This document shows, in pieces, positions 7,818 through 15,408 of a DNA stretch of 64,000 nucleotides (its first letter is position 1; the number at the start of each line of letters is the position of its first letter). Below the pieces are notes generated by a model that saw nothing but the letters and a program-made list of their open reading frames with translations, made no database searches and had not been told where the DNA came from. The position numbers and the translations under genes were made by a program. The stretch covers positions 16,309 through 80,308 of the forward strand of contig JAYRKJ010000024.1 of the NCBI GenBank assembly GCA_041905785.1, in the 5' to 3' direction. This DNA is from Roseateles_B sp041905785 (GTDB lineage Bacteria; Pseudomonadota; Gammaproteobacteria; Burkholderiales; Burkholderiaceae_C).

Positions 7818-8234
7818 TCAGGGGCGGGACGACCGGGGAGGTCGCTCCAGGCCGTCAGGCCATACGCGCGGCAGCACGCGCTGCTCGAACGGAGTCTCGG
7901 GCAGCTCCGGGTGCAGCGAGGCCAGCTGGAGGATGGACGGCGGCAGGGCGGCGGCATGGCAGCAGGAGGCGCAGGCGCTGCAGCTGTCGGCGTGTGTTGA
8001 TGGCCCCCAGGCGTGACTCGCGGGCTGGCCCTGCGCCCCCCCTTGCGTCGCCTGCACATGCAGCGCGTGGTGATGGGTCGGCACGGCCGCTGCGGGCTGC
8101 AGCCCCGCGACAGCCCGCACGGTCGCGGGAAGATGCGTGGTGGCGCAGGCCAGCGTGCGCTGGGCGGCGTGGCCTTGCAGTGGCAGGGCCAGCGCCAGCA
8201 TCCATGCCAATGCGATACGCCAGAAGGTGCTCAT
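7818..8234 (-). CDS. Small exported His/Cys-rich protein, first gene of the copper locus
   Basis: About 138 residues with a clear signal peptide (MSTFWRIALAWMLALALPLQGHA). The mature chain holds THHHALH and, later, HADSCSACASCCH, a strong potential soft-metal site. I do not recognise a named family. Comparable Cys-rich exported proteins at the head of xanthomonad cop operons (CopL) are needed for copper-inducible expression, so a similar role is possible but not shown. It is the first gene after the CueR-like promoter at 8295-8328. The ATG at 8234 has no strong ribosome-binding site; a TTG two codons upstream is the alternative. Confidence 0.6.
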   Translation of the reverse strand: MSTFWRIALAWMLALALPLQGHAAQRTLACATTHLPATVRAVAGLQPAAAVPTHHHALHVQATQGGAQGQPASHAWGPSTHADSCSACASCCHAAALPPSILQLASLHPELPETPFEQRVLPRVWPDGLERPPRSSRP

Positions 8235-8294
8235 GTTCAAAAGTGTAAGGTCAGCCGGACCGGCTCCACAGTCCTCGATGGGCCGCCCGCGCGG

Positions 8295-8328
8295 ACTGTG
8301 AGGCTTGCCCCCATGGGAAGGTCAAGCC
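8295..8328 (-). promoter_or_regulatory. CueR/MerR-type operator-promoter driving the copper locus
   Basis: On the minus strand a perfect 6-bp inverted repeat GGCTTG...CAAGCC (8302-8307 and 8323-8328) encloses ACCTTCCCATGGGGG. The overlapping -35 is TTGACC (8320-8325). It is separated by 19 bp from a weak -10 CACAGT (8295-8300). An over-long 19-20 bp spacer with a central dyad is the hallmark of promoters activated by MerR-family metal sensors such as CueR. It lies 60-95 bp upstream of the first copper-locus gene. No cueR gene is in the window, so the regulator must be encoded elsewhere. Confidence 0.75.
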
Positions 8329-8419
8329 CGCGCAATGCCACTTCATGTCACCTCACACCACGCCATGCAGGGCCCTGCAAGGTCGCCTGCGGTGCCGCTG
8401 GGCAGCGCCGCCCGGGCGC

Positions 8420-9028
8420 TCAGGCCTTGGCGTACCAGGCTTTCACGCCGGCATGGTCGCGCACGGCGTCATGTATGCCCATCAGGCGCGGATAGGCCGC
8501 GAAGATGTCAGCCGGGATGTGGTCCACCTTGCCGCCCAGGAACCAGCGCACGGCCATGTGCAGCTTCAGGTCCACCACGTTCAGCTGCTCACCGCCGAAG
8601 AAGGGCTGCGCCGTGATGTTGCGCTCGGCCGCAGCGGCCCATTGCGGCAGGTAGTTCCCCACCAGGGACTCGCGGACGCGCTTCTTCTCTTCGGCCTCCA
8701 TGCGCAGGGTGGGCCCGACCGCGGCGCGCAGGTCTTCCACATGCGCCATCATGGCCTCGTGGCGGGCCGCCTCGAAATCGTCCTGGGGATGCAGGCCGTG
8801 CCGGCGCCCGATCAACACCAGGATGGCGTTGGTCTGGGCCAGCGGAGCGCGGCCCGGGATCTCCAGGATGGGCATGGCGCCGTAGGGCGTGGATGGCTTG
8901 AGGGCCGGCCAGTCCGCGGAGGGGATGCGCTGATCCTCGAAGTCCACACCTGCCAGGTGCAGGGCCAGGCGGCATTCCTCGCCGCGGCTGACCGGGGCGT
9001 CGAAGTAGATGAGTTTGGGCTTGTCCAT
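8420..9028 (-). CDS. Glutathione S-transferase family protein
   Basis: This 202-residue protein has an N-terminal thioredoxin-like GST domain (KLIYFDAPVSRGEECRLALH, then TPYGAMPILEIPGRAPLAQTNAI with the cis-Pro/substrate-binding MPILE motif). An all-helical C-terminal domain includes FFGGEQLNVVDLKLHMAVRW. It resembles the sigma/S-crystallin-like GSTs that conjugate or isomerise hydrophobic compounds with glutathione. The ATG at 9028 starts MDKPKLIYF. It is on the same strand as the copper genes but 185 bp before the first of them, with the CueR-like promoter between, so it is likely a separate unit. Substrate unknown. Confidence 0.88.
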   Translation of the reverse strand: MDKPKLIYFDAPVSRGEECRLALHLAGVDFEDQRIPSADWPALKPSTPYGAMPILEIPGRAPLAQTNAILVLIGRRHGLHPQDDFEAARHEAMMAHVEDLRAAVGPTLRMEAEEKKRVRESLVGNYLPQWAAAAERNITAQPFFGGEQLNVVDLKLHMAVRWFLGGKVDHIPADIFAAYPRLMGIHDAVRDHAGVKAWYAKA

Positions 9029-9165
9029 GGACGGGCAGCCTAGCACGCAGGGCGGCGACATGCTGGCGCCGGGGGTTTTGCGGGACGCCTGACGGCCGTG
9101 GTCCCGGCAGCGCGCAGGGGCTGCGCGGGCCGGCCAGCGAAAGGCAGCGCCCCCCGCAGCACGCC

Positions 9166-9957
9166 TCAGGCCATGCGGGCGTACTGGGCCGTCACCGCGT
9201 CCATCAGCTGCAGAATCCGTTCGCTGGTGGTGAAGACTTCGCTGAGCGAGCGGGTATCGGTATGGCCAGGCCTGAGCGCGCGCAGCGCGGCGTCGAAGAA
9301 GACGTACTGCTGTTCCACCATCTCCAGCTCGCTGCGCAGCGCCGCACTGGTTTCGCTCGCGGCTTTCAGGTTCGCCTGGGCCAGCGTGAACTCCTCGCGG
9401 GCCTGGCCCAGCTGCTTGGTGAGGCTGTCACTCTGTACGCCCCAGGCCGCGCCGAGATAGGTGGCGGCCATGCGCTGGCTGAGCATGCGTTGGCGCCCTG
9501 CCAGGTTGACCAGCCGCGCCACCGTCTTGCCCGAGGCCTGCTCCAGCAGCCCGGTGCCCTGCTGGGCCTGGGCCAGCACCTGCGTCGCCGCGGCGAGCAC
9601 GGCCTCGGCGCCCTGCTGGTTGGGCCGCTCGCCGACCAGCAGGAGCTTGAAGGCACTCCAGCTGCCGTCCATCTGCTCGTAGACCTTGGCCACGGCGGGA
9701 CTGTGCGCAAAGGCACGCAGCTCCACCAGGTGACGGTCGAACAGGGCCATCGAATCGGTCAGCACCTTCTCCGCCTGCTCCTGCCGCACCCGCTGGCCCA
9801 GGGCCATGTAGGCCTTGGCGCAGCGCTGGCTCAGCATGCGCAGACGGCCGGCCTTGTTGACGGCATCGGACAGATCCTTGACTTCGGCACGAGCGGAACT
9901 TGCCAGCCAAAGAGCCGGCACGCACAGCAGGCATTGGCGACGACGCATGGACTCCAT
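9166..9957 (-). CDS. Periplasmic protein with two PilJ-type (nitrate/nitrite-sensor-like) domains
   Basis: This 263-residue protein has a signal peptide (about 1-24, ending SSARA) and no other membrane segment. Two copies of a PilJ-type four-helix module each begin with the same signature: NKAGRLRMLSQR at 34-45 and NLAGRQRMLSQR at 151-162. This motif is related to the P-box of the NarX/NarQ nitrate sensors and is normally the input part of a transmembrane receptor. Here it stands alone, with no HAMP, kinase or methyl-accepting part. GGGAG lies 7 bp before the ATG. It is next to a Crp/Fnr regulator gene, which suggests a link to respiratory sensing. Ligand binding is inferred. Confidence 0.8.
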   Translation of the reverse strand: MESMRRRQCLLCVPALWLASSARAEVKDLSDAVNKAGRLRMLSQRCAKAYMALGQRVRQEQAEKVLTDSMALFDRHLVELRAFAHSPAVAKVYEQMDGSWSAFKLLLVGERPNQQGAEAVLAAATQVLAQAQQGTGLLEQASGKTVARLVNLAGRQRMLSQRMAATYLGAAWGVQSDSLTKQLGQAREEFTLAQANLKAASETSAALRSELEMVEQQYVFFDAALRALRPGHTDTRSLSEVFTTSERILQLMDAVTAQYARMA

Positions 9958-10022
9958 CGAGCGACTCCCTAAGTCTCTGCTTGTTGATGGGGCCAGTCTA
10001 GGCAGGCCCGGCGGACATTTCC

Positions 10023-10036
10023 TTGATGCAGATTGT
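10023..10036. promoter_or_regulatory. Degenerate Fnr-type half box upstream of the PilJ protein gene
   Basis: TTGAT-GCAG-ATTGT has a perfect left half (TTGAT) and a poor right half compared with TTGAT-N4-ATCAA. It lies 66-79 bp upstream of the PilJ gene start. The rest of the 200-bp gap shows no other signal. Weak on its own; noted because better boxes occur nearby. Confidence 0.35.
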
Positions 10037-10157
10037 CTTTTTCATGCCTCCAAGGATCAGCGCATGGCCGCATTGGACGGCACGCACATGCCTTTCGCTG
10101 GCGCGCATCGCCAATCTGGGGGCCCCGCAGCCCAGGGCAGCGGCACCCGGCGCAGGC

Positions 10158-10919
10158 TCAGCGCCTGTCCTTGCTGCGCGGGCGGGCCTTTTGGCGGAGC
10201 AGGTCCGGCGCCAGGATCTGCAACTCATAGCCGGAGCCGCTGATGCAACCCTCTTCCTCCAGCTGGCGCAGGCAGCGCGAGAAGGTCTCGGGCGTGATCG
10301 CCAGCTGCGAGGCGACGTACTTCTTGCGCTGGATGAAGCGCACGGTGCTGCCCTGGCGGCGCGCCATGTCCAGCAGCCACTCCGAGACGCGGCCCAGCGC
10401 GTCCAGGCTCTCACGGCGCACGGCCTGGCGCGTCTGCTGCAGCTGCAGCTCGGCCAGGGCATCCACCACCGTTTCCATGGCCGCACGCCAGGCCGCCGGA
10501 TCTTCGCTGGCCCAGGCATCGATCTGGGCGCGGCTCATCCCGACCGCCAGCACGTCCACGGCGGCCACCGCGCGCAGGTTGTGGGATTCGCGCAGCCAGC
10601 AGGCCGCGCATCCCATCCACTCGCCCGCCTCGGCCAGCCGGAACTGGCGCCACTCGCCATGGCTGTCGTGGTGCCCCAGGCAGACGCTGCCTTCCAGCAG
10701 CAGCCACATGGTCTCGCAATGCTCGCCCTGCTCGAACAAGGCCTGGCCGGCGGGCACGCGCCGCCATTGACCGGATTCGATCAGCACCTCGCGCAAGGGC
10801 GCCGCCACACGCTCCGAGATCAGGGCCTGGGACATGGCGGCAACGCGCCGGCGTTGGGTTCTCTCCAGGGCGCCCTCGGGTGTTGGCGCCGCCGTCGATG
10901 CGTAGTTGATCGATTCCAT
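10158..10919 (-). CDS. Crp/Fnr-family transcriptional regulator without FNR-type cysteines (Dnr-like)
   Basis: This 253-residue protein has an N-terminal cyclic-nucleotide-binding-like beta-roll (FEQGEHCETMWLLLEGSVCLG) and a C-terminal winged helix (about 203-224). The recognition helix contains ETFSR (E211, S214, R215), the E..SR pattern by which FNR, ANR and Dnr read TTGAT half sites. The N-terminal cysteine cluster that holds the FNR [4Fe-4S] centre is absent; its cysteines are scattered (HCE, GCAAC). It is therefore more like Dnr/Nnr-type NO- or redox-responsive members. It is divergent from ubiU, with a TTGAG-N4-GTCAA box between them. GAGGAG precedes the ATG at 10919. The signal it senses is not shown. 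Confidence 0.88.
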   Translation of the reverse strand: MESINYASTAAPTPEGALERTQRRRVAAMSQALISERVAAPLREVLIESGQWRRVPAGQALFEQGEHCETMWLLLEGSVCLGHHDSHGEWRQFRLAEAGEWMGCAACWLRESHNLRAVAAVDVLAVGMSRAQIDAWASEDPAAWRAAMETVVDALAELQLQQTRQAVRRESLDALGRVSEWLLDMARRQGSTVRFIQRKKYVASQLAITPETFSRCLRQLEEEGCISGSGYELQILAPDLLRQKARPRSKDRR

Positions 10920-10991
10920 GCGGGTCTCCTCTGAGTCGTGCCTCTGAATCGTGCACAAGCCACACTTTGAGCTGTGCAGCCGCCATTCAGT

Positions 10992-11005
10992 TTGAGCGGT
11001 GTCAA
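10992..11005. promoter_or_regulatory. Fnr/Dnr-type box between the crp/fnr gene and ubiU
   Basis: TTGAG-CGGT-GTCAA is a perfect palindrome in its half sites and differs from the FNR/ANR consensus TTGAT-N4-ATCAA at one symmetric position. It is 73 bp from the regulator start and 136 bp from the ubiU start, so it could serve either gene. The same half sites recur at 15320-15333. Confidence 0.65.
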
Positions 11006-11058
11006 CGCCGCGCACTTCCGCCGCATCCGCGGTTCTCCCGCACCGTCTTGACGCAGCC

Positions 11059-11076
11059 CTTTGCGCAGGCGCAAAG
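11059..11076. promoter_or_regulatory. Perfect 8-bp inverted repeat upstream of ubiU
   Basis: CTTTGCGC-AG-GCGCAAAG (8-bp arms, 2-bp centre) lies 65-82 bp before the ubiU ATG, just after a -35-like TTGACG (11048-11053). A TATATT -10-like element follows at about 11097-11102. The compact symmetry and position suggest an operator rather than a terminator, as no T-run follows. The binding protein is unknown. Confidence 0.45.
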
Positions 11077-11140
11077 CCTGGCACCAATAAGGTTCATATA
11101 TTTTGAAACTTTAAAAATGCAAGGCACCGCCCTTCCTCTC

Positions 11141-12148
11141 ATGAGCCAGAACAAGCCCGAACTGGTCTGCCCGGCCGGCAGCCTGCGCGCCCTGCAGATG
11201 GCGGTGGATGCCGGCGCAGACGCCGTGTACCTGGGCCTCAAGGACGCCACCAATGCCCGCAACTTCGGCGGCCTGAACTTCGACCTGGAGCAGGTGCGCA
11301 GTGGTATCGCCTATGCCCACCAGCGCGGTCGCAAGGTGCTGATGGCGCTCAACACCTATGGCCAGTCGCAGGATCTGCAGCCCTGGTATGCCGCGGTGGA
11401 CAGCGCTGCCGCCTTGGGCGCCGACGCGCTGATCGTCGCCGACAGCGCCGTGCTGGCCTACGCCGCCCGCTCGCATCCTGCGCTGCGCCTGCATCTCTCG
11501 GTCCAGGCCTCGGCCACCAGCTATGAGGCCATCAACTACTACCGCGATCGCTACGGCATCCAGCGTGCGGTGCTGCCGCGCGTGCTGACGCTGCAGCAGG
11601 TCCAGCACGTGATCCGCAACACCGAGGCGGAGATTGAAGTCTTCGGCTTCGGCAGCCTGTGCGTGATGGTCGAGGGCCGCTGCGCGCTGTCCTCTTATGC
11701 CACGGGCCAGTCGCCCAATACCCATGGCGTTTGCTCGCCGCCTTCGGCCGTGCAGTGGCAGGAGCGCGGCGACGGCGTTCAGGCCCGCCTCAACGGCGTG
11801 CTGATCGACCACTACGCGCCGGACGAGGCGCGCGGCTACCCCACGCTGTGCAAGGGCCGCTTCGACGTGCAGGGCCAGCGCGACTACGCACTGGAAGAAC
11901 CCACCAGCCTCAACACCCTGGCCCTGCTGCCCCAGCTGATCGAATCCGGCGTGCGGGCCATCAAGATCGAAGGGCGGCAGCGCAGCCCGGCCTATGTGGC
12001 GCAGGTCACCAAGGTCTGGCGCGAGGCCATCGATCGCGCGGCCTCCAGCGACCGCTACACCGTCACCCCCGCCTGGCAGCAGACCCTGTCCCATTGGGCC
12101 GAAGGCCAGCAAAGCACGCTGGGCGCTTACGACCGCCCATGGCGCTGA
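11141..12148 (+). CDS. ubiU: UbiU, O2-independent ubiquinone hydroxylation subunit
   Basis: This 335-residue U32-peptidase-family protein works with UbiV as an Fe-S hydroxylase complex that adds ring hydroxyl groups during ubiquinone synthesis without O2, probably from prephenate. PELVCPAGSLRALQMAVDAG and AVYLGLKDATNARNFGGLNF are family signatures. C174, C181, C198 and C237 match the four E. coli [4Fe-4S] ligands (C169, C176, C193, C232) with identical spacing. The start at 11141 gives the usual short N-terminus; an in-frame ATG at 11117 is possible, and neither has a good ribosome-binding site. It is the first gene of ubiU-ubiV-ubiT-ipdC, divergent from a Crp/Fnr regulator. Confidence 0.93.
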   Translation: MSQNKPELVCPAGSLRALQMAVDAGADAVYLGLKDATNARNFGGLNFDLEQVRSGIAYAHQRGRKVLMALNTYGQSQDLQPWYAAVDSAAALGADALIVADSAVLAYAARSHPALRLHLSVQASATSYEAINYYRDRYGIQRAVLPRVLTLQQVQHVIRNTEAEIEVFGFGSLCVMVEGRCALSSYATGQSPNTHGVCSPPSAVQWQERGDGVQARLNGVLIDHYAPDEARGYPTLCKGRFDVQGQRDYALEEPTSLNTLALLPQLIESGVRAIKIEGRQRSPAYVAQVTKVWREAIDRAASSDRYTVTPAWQQTLSHWAEGQQSTLGAYDRPWR

Positions 12149-12167
12149 GCAACGAGGCCCGCCATCC

Positions 12168-13139
12168 ATGACCGACATGAGCCCCCCCACCCTGAGCATC
12201 GGCCCCCTGCAGTACTGGTGGCCGCGCCAGACCCTGATGAACTTCTATGCCGAGCTGGCCGACAGCCCGGCCGACACGCTCGTGCTGGGCGAGGTGACCT
12301 GTTCGCGCCGCAATGAGTGGTCGCTGGAGGACTGGCTGTCCCTGGCGCGCGAGCTGCAGCAGGCCGGCAAGCGCGTGCGCCTGGCCAGCATGCCTCTGCT
12401 CATGTCCGAAGCCGAGCTGCGCGGACTGCGCCGGCTGGCCGAGGCTGCGCTCAGCGCCGACATCCCCATGGACTTCGAGGCCGGTGACGCCTCCGCCCTG
12501 AACGTCTGGACCCGCCTGCGGCAAGACCTGACCCCGCAGCAGGGCGCCGGCCGATTGGTGCTGGGCCCGCACATCAACGTCTACAACCGGCCGGCCCTGC
12601 AGGAGCTGGCCAGCCTGGGCGCGAGCCTCTGGGTGCCGCCTGCCGAGCTGAGCCTCGGCGCCATCGCCCGCTGCAACCCCGCGCAGGACCCGGTGCACGC
12701 CGGGACGCAGGCCGTGGGCACCGAGCTGCTGGCCTTCGGCCGCATGCCGCTGGCCTTCTCGGCCCGCTGCTTCACGGCGCGGCATCACCGGCTCAGCAAG
12801 GACCAGTGCGAGTTCCGCTGCCGCGACGACTCCGACGGCCTGCTGCTGCGCACCAGCGAAGGCCAGCCCTTCCTGGCCCTCAACGGGATCCAGACCCAAT
12901 CCGCCGGCCTGCAGTGCCTGATCCGCGAGCGCGACGCCGTTCGCGCTGCGGGCGTGCAGGCGCTGCGCCTCTCGCCCTGCAGCGGCGACTTCATCCGCGT
13001 CCTCGCGCTCTTCGATGCGGTGTTCAGGCGTGAGGCCGACACCGACGACGCGCTGGCCGAGCTGCAGACCCTGGACTTGCCCGGCGAGCTTGTTCACGGC
13101 TTTGCCCACCAGCAGCCGGGCATGCAGGCCCTGGCTTGA
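12168..13139 (+). CDS. ubiV: UbiV, partner of UbiU in O2-independent ubiquinone synthesis
   Basis: This 323-residue U32-family protein has LSIGPLQYWWPR at its start and GEVTCSRRNEW at 41-51. Cys45, Cys201, Cys214 and Cys218 correspond to the E. coli UbiV [4Fe-4S] ligands C39, C180, C193 and C197; the 13- and 4-residue spacings of the last three are identical. It forms a heterodimer with UbiU. The ATG at 12168 lies 19 bp after the ubiU stop. Codons 119-124 include the dispersed GCAAGACCTGACCCC sequence (see 12521-12537), which encodes ordinary-looking QDLTP residues. Anaerobic function is inferred from the family. Confidence 0.93.
   Translation: MTDMSPPTLSIGPLQYWWPRQTLMNFYAELADSPADTLVLGEVTCSRRNEWSLEDWLSLARELQQAGKRVRLASMPLLMSEAELRGLRRLAEAALSADIPMDFEAGDASALNVWTRLRQDLTPQQGAGRLVLGPHINVYNRPALQELASLGASLWVPPAELSLGAIARCNPAQDPVHAGTQAVGTELLAFGRMPLAFSARCFTARHHRLSKDQCEFRCRDDSDGLLLRTSEGQPFLALNGIQTQSAGLQCLIRERDAVRAAGVQALRLSPCSGDFIRVLALFDAVFRREADTDDALAELQTLDLPGELVHGFAHQQPGMQALA
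12521..12537 (-). repeat. Dispersed 15-bp motif, copy 1 (inside ubiV)
   Basis: GCAAGACCTGACCCCGC, the reverse complement of GCGGGGTCAGGTCTTGC. The same 14-17 bp recur at 18946, 29721, 38430 (one mismatch) and 50863. Confidence 0.7.
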
Positions 13140-13167
13140 CACGGCGACGCAGCCGGAAAGGAACCCC

Positions 13168-13644
13168 ATGCAAGCCACCCAACGCGACCCGGACGCCCGC
13201 CAGGCAGCGCCCGGCAGCCTCCACCAGTTCATGCTGGGCCATGTCCGCGGCCTGGTTCGGCGGCTGCCCGTCGAGCCGCCGTCCTTCGTCGCCGCCCGGC
13301 TGCTGGACCAGCTGCTGCTGCCGCGCCTGGATGCGGGCCAGCGCCAGGCCTTGTCGCACAAGGTGCTGGAGCTGGAGCTGCTGGAGCCGGGCATACGGCT
13401 GCGGCTGCAGCTGGGTGAGAAGGGCTTCGGCCTCGCGCCGCGCGGCGCGCCGGTGCTGCGGCGCAACCGCGCCCGCACGCCGGCCCTGTGGCGCCTGGTG
13501 CGGGGCGAGGAGGATGCCGACCGTCTCTTCTTCGACCGCGCCCTGGTGATGGAAGGCGACACCGAGTTCGGCCTGATGCTCAAGAACACCCTCGACGCCA
13601 TCGGTCCGCTGCTGCCCGCGACCGCCTTTGGCCGCCCGCTGTGA
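13168..13644 (+). CDS. ubiT: UbiT, SCP2-domain lipid-binding factor for anaerobic ubiquinone synthesis
   Basis: This 158-residue protein has an SCP2-like sterol/lipid-carrier fold (FVAARLLDQLLLPRLDAG, then LEPGIRLRLQLG and a FFDRALVMEGDTEFGLMLKN segment). UbiT is the SCP2 accessory factor needed for O2-independent ubiquinone formation, the counterpart of UbiJ. Order and strand follow ubiU and ubiV, completing the usual ubiUVT set. The ATG at 13168 is preceded by GGAAAGGAA. Its TGA overlaps a possible ATG of the next gene (TGATG at 13642-13646), so the downstream decarboxylase is likely translationally coupled. Confidence 0.9.
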   Translation: MQATQRDPDARQAAPGSLHQFMLGHVRGLVRRLPVEPPSFVAARLLDQLLLPRLDAGQRQALSHKVLELELLEPGIRLRLQLGEKGFGLAPRGAPVLRRNRARTPALWRLVRGEEDADRLFFDRALVMEGDTEFGLMLKNTLDAIGPLLPATAFGRPL

Positions 13645-13664
13645 TGCCCGCGCAGGAAGCCCCC

Positions 13665-15293
13665 ATGAACCTGACCCAAACCCTGCTGCAAGCCCTGAAG
13701 GCCCGCGGCGCCACCGAAGTCTTCGGCATTCCCGGCGACTTCGCCTTGCCGCTCTTTCTGGAGATGCAGAAGGCCGAGCTGCTGCCGCTGTATCCGCTCT
13801 CGCACGAGCCCGCCCTCGCCTTCGCGGCGGACGCCGCCTCGCGCGTCCGCGGTGGCCTGGGAGTGGCGGCCGTCACCTACGGTGCCGGCGCGCTCAACCT
13901 GGTCAACGGCGTGGCCAGCGCCTACGCCGAGCGCGTGCCCCTGGTGATCCTGTCCGGCGCTCCAGCAGCGCATGAGGCGGCCAGCGGCCTGCTGCTGCAC
14001 CACCAGGTCAAGTCCCTGGACAGCCAGTGGCGCATCTTCCAGGAGATCACGGTGGACCAGGCCCGGCTGGACGACCCGCGCACGGCGCCCGCGCTGATCG
14101 CGCGCGTGCTGGACTCGGCCCTGCGCGAAGCCGGGCCGGTCTACCTGGAGATCCCACGTGACATGCCGGCCCGCCCCTGCGAGCCCGTGCCCGCGCCGCA
14201 AACCCGCCCGATCGATGCGGAGCGCCTGGCCGCCTGCGCCGACGAGCTGCTGGCCCGGCTTCGCCATGCGCGCCATCCGCTGATGCTGGTGGGCGTCGAG
14301 ATCAGGCGCTATGGCATCGAGGCCCAGGTGGCCGAGCTGGCACGGCGCCTGGATATCCCTGTCGCCACCACGCTGATGGGCCGCGGCCTGCTGCACGATG
14401 CCGGCGTTCCCGTGCTGGGCACCTATCTGGGTCTGGCCGGCGATGCGGCGCTGACCGAACAGGTCGAGAGCTCCGACGGCCTGCTGCTGCTGGGCGCCAT
14501 CCTCAGCGACACCAACTTCGCTGCGGCCCGCCGCCCCATCGACTTCCGCCACGGCATCCGCGTCTGGCAGGGCCAGGTGGAGATGGGCCATCACGTCTAC
14601 CACGACGTGCCCATCAAGGACCTGGTCGAGGCCCTGCTGCTGCGCCTGCTGACGCGCCCCTTGCGCCCGGCCGAGGCGCCGAGTCAGCCGCCGGCGCCCG
14701 CAGCGCCGCCGCCCGATGCAACACTGAGCCCCGGCGCCATCATCAGCGTGCTCAAGGAGCTTCAGCAGCGCCACGGAGCGATGCCGGTGGCCTGCGATGT
14801 GGGCGACTGTCTGTTCAGCGCCCTGGACCTGCCTGCCGGCGACCTGCTCGCACCGGGCTACTACGCCACCATGGGCTACGGCGTGCCGGCCGGCCTGGGT
14901 CTGCAGCTCGCCACCGGGCGCCGGCCCTTGATCCTCGTCGGCGACGGCGCCTTCCAGATGACGGGCTGGGAGTTGGGCAATGCCCGCGCGCTGGGGATCG
15001 ACCCCATCGTCGTGGTGTTCAACAACAGCAGCTGGGAGATGCTGCGCACCTTCCAGCCCGAGGGCCAGTACCACGGTCGCGGGGACTGGGACTTCGCGGC
15101 CATGGCGCCCGGCATGGGCGGCGCGGGCTACCGGGCCAGCACCGTGGGCGAGCTGCGCATGGCGCTGGACCAGGCCCTGCAGCAGCGCGGGCGCTTTCAG
15201 CTGATCGACGCCCGGCTGCCCGCCGGCTCGCTGTCGCCCACCCTGAGCCGCTTCGTCCAGGCCGTCAAGCGCCTGTCCATGCCCACGGACTGA
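13665..15293 (+). CDS. ipdC: Thiamine-diphosphate indolepyruvate/phenylpyruvate decarboxylase
   Basis: This 542-residue ThDP enzyme closely resembles the Azospirillum IpdC/phenylpyruvate decarboxylase type. It has VFGIPGDFALPLF at about 19-31, the catalytic Glu48 in LSHEPALAF, a central MGRGLL region, and the ThDP/Mg motif GDGAFQMTGWELGN beginning near residue 425 and ending in FNNSSWEMLRTF. It decarboxylates aryl-2-oxo acids to aldehydes (indole-3-acetaldehyde or phenylacetaldehyde), a step in auxin formation or in fermentative Ehrlich-type disposal. AGGAAG precedes the ATG at 13665; an ATG at 13644 overlapping the ubiT stop is an alternative. Its place as fourth gene of an anaerobic quinone operon is unusual. 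The preferred substrate cannot be read from sequence. Confidence 0.88.
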   Translation: MNLTQTLLQALKARGATEVFGIPGDFALPLFLEMQKAELLPLYPLSHEPALAFAADAASRVRGGLGVAAVTYGAGALNLVNGVASAYAERVPLVILSGAPAAHEAASGLLLHHQVKSLDSQWRIFQEITVDQARLDDPRTAPALIARVLDSALREAGPVYLEIPRDMPARPCEPVPAPQTRPIDAERLAACADELLARLRHARHPLMLVGVEIRRYGIEAQVAELARRLDIPVATTLMGRGLLHDAGVPVLGTYLGLAGDAALTEQVESSDGLLLLGAILSDTNFAAARRPIDFRHGIRVWQGQVEMGHHVYHDVPIKDLVEALLLRLLTRPLRPAEAPSQPPAPAAPPPDATLSPGAIISVLKELQQRHGAMPVACDVGDCLFSALDLPAGDLLAPGYYATMGYGVPAGLGLQLATGRRPLILVGDGAFQMTGWELGNARALGIDPIVVVFNNSSWEMLRTFQPEGQYHGRGDWDFAAMAPGMGGAGYRASTVGELRMALDQALQQRGRFQLIDARLPAGSLSPTLSRFVQAVKRLSMPTD

Positions 15294-15319
15294 GCCCCGC
15301 ACCCGTGCCGCCGGGTGAC

Positions 15320-15333
15320 TTGAGCCAGGTCAA
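15320..15333 (+). promoter_or_regulatory. Fnr/Dnr-type box upstream of the DUF2249-nnrS-nsrR operon
   Basis: TTGAG-CCAG-GTCAA has the same half sites as the box at 10992-11005. It lies 76-89 bp before the DUF2249 ATG. With the box centred at -41.5, transcription would start near 15368, leaving a leader of about 40 nt. No strong -35 is present, as expected for an activator-dependent promoter. Confidence 0.7.
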
Positions 15334-15408
15334 AAGATGCATTGACGATCTTGCTTTAGGTCATGCCGGCCGGCACAATTCCTACATCACAAATGAAGCT
15401 TTAAAGAA

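Noticed and set aside
10158..10919. Calling the regulator FNR
   Set aside because: The N-terminal Cys cluster for the [4Fe-4S] centre is missing, so only Crp/Fnr family (Dnr-like) is supported.
12063..15302. 1079-codon minus-strand open frame
   Set aside because: It lies antisense to ubiV, ubiT and ipdC, whose motifs are complete. Its composition (Gly/Gln/His-rich) is that of a shadow frame.
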